DNA from: Oricola thermophila
Lineage (GTDB): Bacteria > Pseudomonadota > Alphaproteobacteria > Rhizobiales > Rhizobiaceae
Assembly: GCF_013358405.1 (NCBI RefSeq)
Contig: NZ_CP054836.1
Location: 620,001 to 684,000, forward strand
Direction of reading: 5' to 3'
Length of the DNA stretch: 64,000 bases
The position numbers and the translations under genes were made by a program. Shown piece by piece: positions 61,242-64,000 of this stretch (within the stretch, counting starts at the first letter, position 1; the number at the start of each line of letters is the position of its first letter). A model generated the notes under the pieces. That model searched no databases and was not told where the DNA came from. It saw nothing but the letters and a program-made list of their open reading frames with translations.

Positions 61242-64000
61242 ATGCCGATTGATCCCATATCCCACGCCCGTCGGGCCATGCGGACAGCGCATCGTGCCGA
61301 CGAGGCAGCCATCGTTGAAAGCTTGATCGCCGGACATGCGCCGGAACTTGCGATAAGGGAACGGTCTGTGCGGCGCGCCGCCCGGCTGGTCAAAGCGATC
61401 CGCGCGGAAACGCGTCCCGGCTTGATGGAGGTGTTCCTCGCCGAATACGGGCTTTCGACCGAGGAGGGCGTCGCGCTAATGTGCCTGGCCGAGGCACTGT
61501 TGCGTGTACCGGATGCCGCGACGATAGACGAACTCATCGAGGACAAGATTGCGCCGTCACAATGGGGGCGCCATCTCGGGCGGTCCAATTCCCCGCTGGT
61601 AAACGCTTCAACCTGGGCGCTGATGCTGACCGGCAAGGTGCTGGATACGGAGAACGCGCAAGGCATGGCCGGCTTGCTGCACGGTGCAGTGAAAAGGCTC
61701 GGCGAACCGGTGATCCGTGCCGCGGTTCGCCAGGCGATGAAGGAACTCGGCAACCAGTTCGTGCTCGGCGAAACCATCGAGGGAGCGATGCATCGCGGCT
61801 CGGCGATGGAGGCGAAAGGCTATACCTATTCCTATGACATGCTGGGGGAGGCGGCGCTGACCGCGGCTGACGCGGCCGCCTACTTCGATGCATATGCTTC
61901 CGCGATCAGGGCCATATCGAGCGGCTGCCGGTCGGATGACATCCGCCGCAACCCGGGCATCTCCGTCAAGCTTTCCGCACTTCATACGCGCTACGAGATG
62001 GCGCAGCGCGAGCGTGCGATGGAGGAACTCGTGCCTCGCGTTGCCGACCTGGCCGCAAAGGCCGCGGAAGCTCGCATGGGGTTCAACATCGATGCCGAGG
62101 AGGCCGACAGGCTGGATTTGTCGCTCGATATGATCGAGGCCGTGCTGGCCGACGAACGACTTGCCGGCTGGGACGGCTTCGGCGTCGTGGTGCAGGCCTA
62201 TGGCAAGCGCGCCGCGCACGTTATCGACTGGCTCCATGCGTTGGCGGAAAGGCTCGATCGACGCATCATGGTGCGCCTTGTCAAGGGCGCCTACTGGGAC
62301 ACGGAGATCAAGCGGGCACAGATCGACGGCGTCGCGGACTATCCGGTGTTCACGCGCAAGTCGGCGAGCGATGTCTCCTATATCTGCTGCGCCAGGAAGC
62401 TGCTCGGCCTGACCGACCGGATCTATCCGCAGTTCGCAACCCACAATGCCCATAGCGTCGCCGCGATCCTGGAGATGGCCGAAGACAGGGACTCGTTCGA
62501 GTTCCAGCGGCTGCACGGCATGGGCGAGGCGCTGCATCGGCTCGTGCTCGAGGGCGAGGGGACGCGCTGCCGCATCTACGCGCCCGTGGGTGCCCATCGC
62601 GATCTTCTCGCCTATCTCGTTCGGCGGCTGCTGGAGAACGGCGCCAATTCCTCCTTCGTCAACCGTATCGTCGACGAGACCGTTCCGGTGGCGGAGATCG
62701 TCGCAGACCCGTTTGCCGCTTGGGCGAAAGACCCGACGTCCAACCCGCGCATCCGCAAGCCGGCGGACATCTTTCTGCCGGAACGCGGCAATTCGCGCGG
62801 CTTCGACCTGCGCAACCGCGACGATCTGGAGGAAATCGAGGCCGCTCGCGCGCCCTTCCGCACGGAGCGTTTTCGCGCGGAGCCCATGCTCGGCAGCGCA
62901 TTCGGGCGCGACAGGCCCGTGCGCGAGATACGCAATCCGGCCGATCCCGCGGACATCGCCGGCGAGGTCGCGGATGCGGACGGGGCCGATGTGGAGGCGG
63001 CGCTGGACGCGGGGCGTGACTGGTCTCATTGTTCGCCGGAAAAGCGTGCCGAAGTGCTGCGCCGGGCAGGGGAGCTTTACGAGCGGGATTTCGGCGCGAT
63101 CTTCGCGCTGCTGGCCCGCGAGGCCGGCAAGACGCTTCCCGATGCCGTCGGCGAGCTGCGCGAGGCGGTCGATTTCCTGCAATACTACGCCAATCAGGCC
63201 GGGGCGCTGAAAGCGCCGCCGCGCGGGCTGTTTGCCTGCATTTCGCCATGGAACTTCCCGCTGGCGATCTTCACCGGCCAGATCGCGGCGGCGCTCGCGG
63301 CCGGCAACGGCGTGCTCGCGAAGCCGGCCGAGCAGACGCCTCTGATCGCCGCGCGCGCGGTGAAGCTCATGCACGAGGCCGGCGTCCCGCGCGACGTGCT
63401 TCAGCTCCTGCCCGGCGATGGAGCGACGGTCGGTGCGGCACTCACGTCCGATCCGCGCGTCGACGGGGTCTGTTTCACCGGCTCGACGGAGACGGCGCAG
63501 GCGATCAACCGGGCGATGGCACGGCATCTTGCGCCCGATGCGCCGCTGATCGCGGAAACGGGCGGGCTGAACGCCATGATCGTCGATTCCACGGCCCTTC
63601 CGGAACAGGCCGTGCGCGACATTGTCGCTTCGGCATTCCAGTCCGCGGGGCAGCGCTGCTCGGCGCTGCGTGTGCTTTACTTGCAGGAGGATGTCGCCGA
63701 CGGTGTGCTGGAGATGCTGTTCGGCGCGATGGACGAGTTGCGCGCGGGCGATCCCTGGGCCCTGGCGACGGATACCGGGCCGGTGATCGATGAGGAAGCC
63801 CGCAGGGGGATTGTCGGCTACATCGAAAAGGCAAGGCTCGAGAATCGCTTGCTGAAGGAACTTGAGAAACCGATTCGGGGAACCTTCGTCGCGCCGACGG
63901 TTATCCGGGTGAACGGTATTGGCGATCTCGAACGGGAAATATTCGGTCCGGTTCTTCATGTCGCCACGTTCAGGGTGGCGGAGATCGACCAGGTCGTCGC
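61242..64000 (+). CDS. putA: Bifunctional proline/delta-1-pyrroline-5-carboxylate dehydrogenase, 3' end outside window
   Basis: The first 919 codons of PutA. The N-terminal part lacks the ribbon-helix-helix DNA-binding domain of enteric PutA, in line with the separate PutR. The FAD-dependent proline dehydrogenase barrel spans about residues 170-470 (ISVKLSALHTRYE, FNIDAEEADRLDLSLD, VRLVKGAYWDTEIK). The aldehyde dehydrogenase domain starts near 540: CISPWNFPLAIFTGQIAAAL, the glutamate in ETGGLNAMIV and the nucleophile cysteine in SAGQRCSALR. It oxidises proline to glutamate. CGGAGAGAG lies before the ATG at 61242. The frame is intact to the window edge. Confidence 0.95.
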   Translation, partial: MPIDPISHARRAMRTAHRADEAAIVESLIAGHAPELAIRERSVRRAARLVKAIRAETRPGLMEVFLAEYGLSTEEGVALMCLAEALLRVPDAATIDELIEDKIAPSQWGRHLGRSNSPLVNASTWALMLTGKVLDTENAQGMAGLLHGAVKRLGEPVIRAAVRQAMKELGNQFVLGETIEGAMHRGSAMEAKGYTYSYDMLGEAALTAADAAAYFDAYASAIRAISSGCRSDDIRRNPGISVKLSALHTRYEMAQRERAMEELVPRVADLAAKAAEARMGFNIDAEEADRLDLSLDMIEAVLADERLAGWDGFGVVVQAYGKRAAHVIDWLHALAERLDRRIMVRLVKGAYWDTEIKRAQIDGVADYPVFTRKSASDVSYICCARKLLGLTDRIYPQFATHNAHSVAAILEMAEDRDSFEFQRLHGMGEALHRLVLEGEGTRCRIYAPVGAHRDLLAYLVRRLLENGANSSFVNRIVDETVPVAEIVADPFAAWAKDPTSNPRIRKPADIFLPERGNSRGFDLRNRDDLEEIEAARAPFRTERFRAEPMLGSAFGRDRPVREIRNPADPADIAGEVADADGADVEAALDAGRDWSHCSPEKRAEVLRRAGELYERDFGAIFALLAREAGKTLPDAVGELREAVDFLQYYANQAGALKAPPRGLFACISPWNFPLAIFTGQIAAALAAGNGVLAKPAEQTPLIAARAVKLMHEAGVPRDVLQLLPGDGATVGAALTSDPRVDGVCFTGSTETAQAINRAMARHLAPDAPLIAETGGLNAMIVDSTALPEQAVRDIVASAFQSAGQRCSALRVLYLQEDVADGVLEMLFGAMDELRAGDPWALATDTGPVIDEEARRGIVGYIEKARLENRLLKELEKPIRGTFVAPTVIRVNGIGDLEREIFGPVLHVATFRVAEIDQVV

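Overview
The window comes from a high-GC alphaproteobacterium, most likely Hyphomicrobiales (rhizobia and relatives). I infer this from the gene neighbourhoods: an FnrL/FnrN-type regulator with hemN and two cbb3 oxidase operons, a ROK-controlled xylose transporter with a half-size ATPase, a PccR-type regulator divergent from propionyl-CoA carboxylase, a complete C-P lyase set, and an Lrp-type PutR divergent from PutA. No rRNA, tRNA, CRISPR array, transposase or prophage was seen.

Layout. 1-5300: an incomplete c-type cytochrome gene and a ROK repressor (minus strand), divergent from xylFHG. 5350-18600: microaerobic respiration block, with fnrL, hemN, a hemerythrin-like gene, ccoNOQP, a membrane spermidine-synthase-like protein, and ccoGHIS. 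Identical 14-base FNR boxes precede ccoN and ccoG. 18600-22200: EamA transporter, small proteins, a cold-shock protein, a candidate small RNA gene and the propionate regulator. 22300-29500: pccB, yghU, a 125-residue unknown, pccA and methylmalonyl-CoA mutase, mostly with overlapping start and stop codons. 29500-32000: an AT-rich accessory island holding an Ec67-like retron (candidate msr-msd RNA, reverse transcriptase fused to TOPRIM) and a coupled acetyltransferase. 32160-34670: two direct, nearly identical small RNA copies around a LysR gene and a metallo-beta-lactamase-fold hydrolase. 34700-40300: bacterioferritin-like protein, then a LacI-controlled gluconate kinase and TRAP transporter. 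40400-47300: serine hydrolase, SleB-type cell-wall hydrolase, acetyltransferase, gamma-glutamyltransferase and macro-domain protein. 47250-60650: a flavin monooxygenase, then phnF, phnGHIJKL, a hexapeptide transferase, phnCDEE, phnM and phnN. 60640-64000: putR and the first 919 codons of putA.

How the genes work together. The respiration block makes, metallates and regulates a high-affinity oxidase, with heme made without oxygen. The carbon blocks take up xylose and probably gluconate, carboxylate propionyl-CoA to succinyl-CoA, and oxidise proline. The phn genes import phosphonates and break the C-P bond, probably under PhnF and phosphate control.

Two parts stand out. First, the retron has its RNA candidate, its TOPRIM effector and an extra acetyltransferase in one translationally coupled unit. 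Second, three copies of a putative 155-nt small RNA (near 20.6, 32.3 and 34.6 kb) share an almost identical intrinsic terminator. Two of them have sigma-32-like promoters with the same 15-base spacer; the third has lost 9 bases of that spacer.
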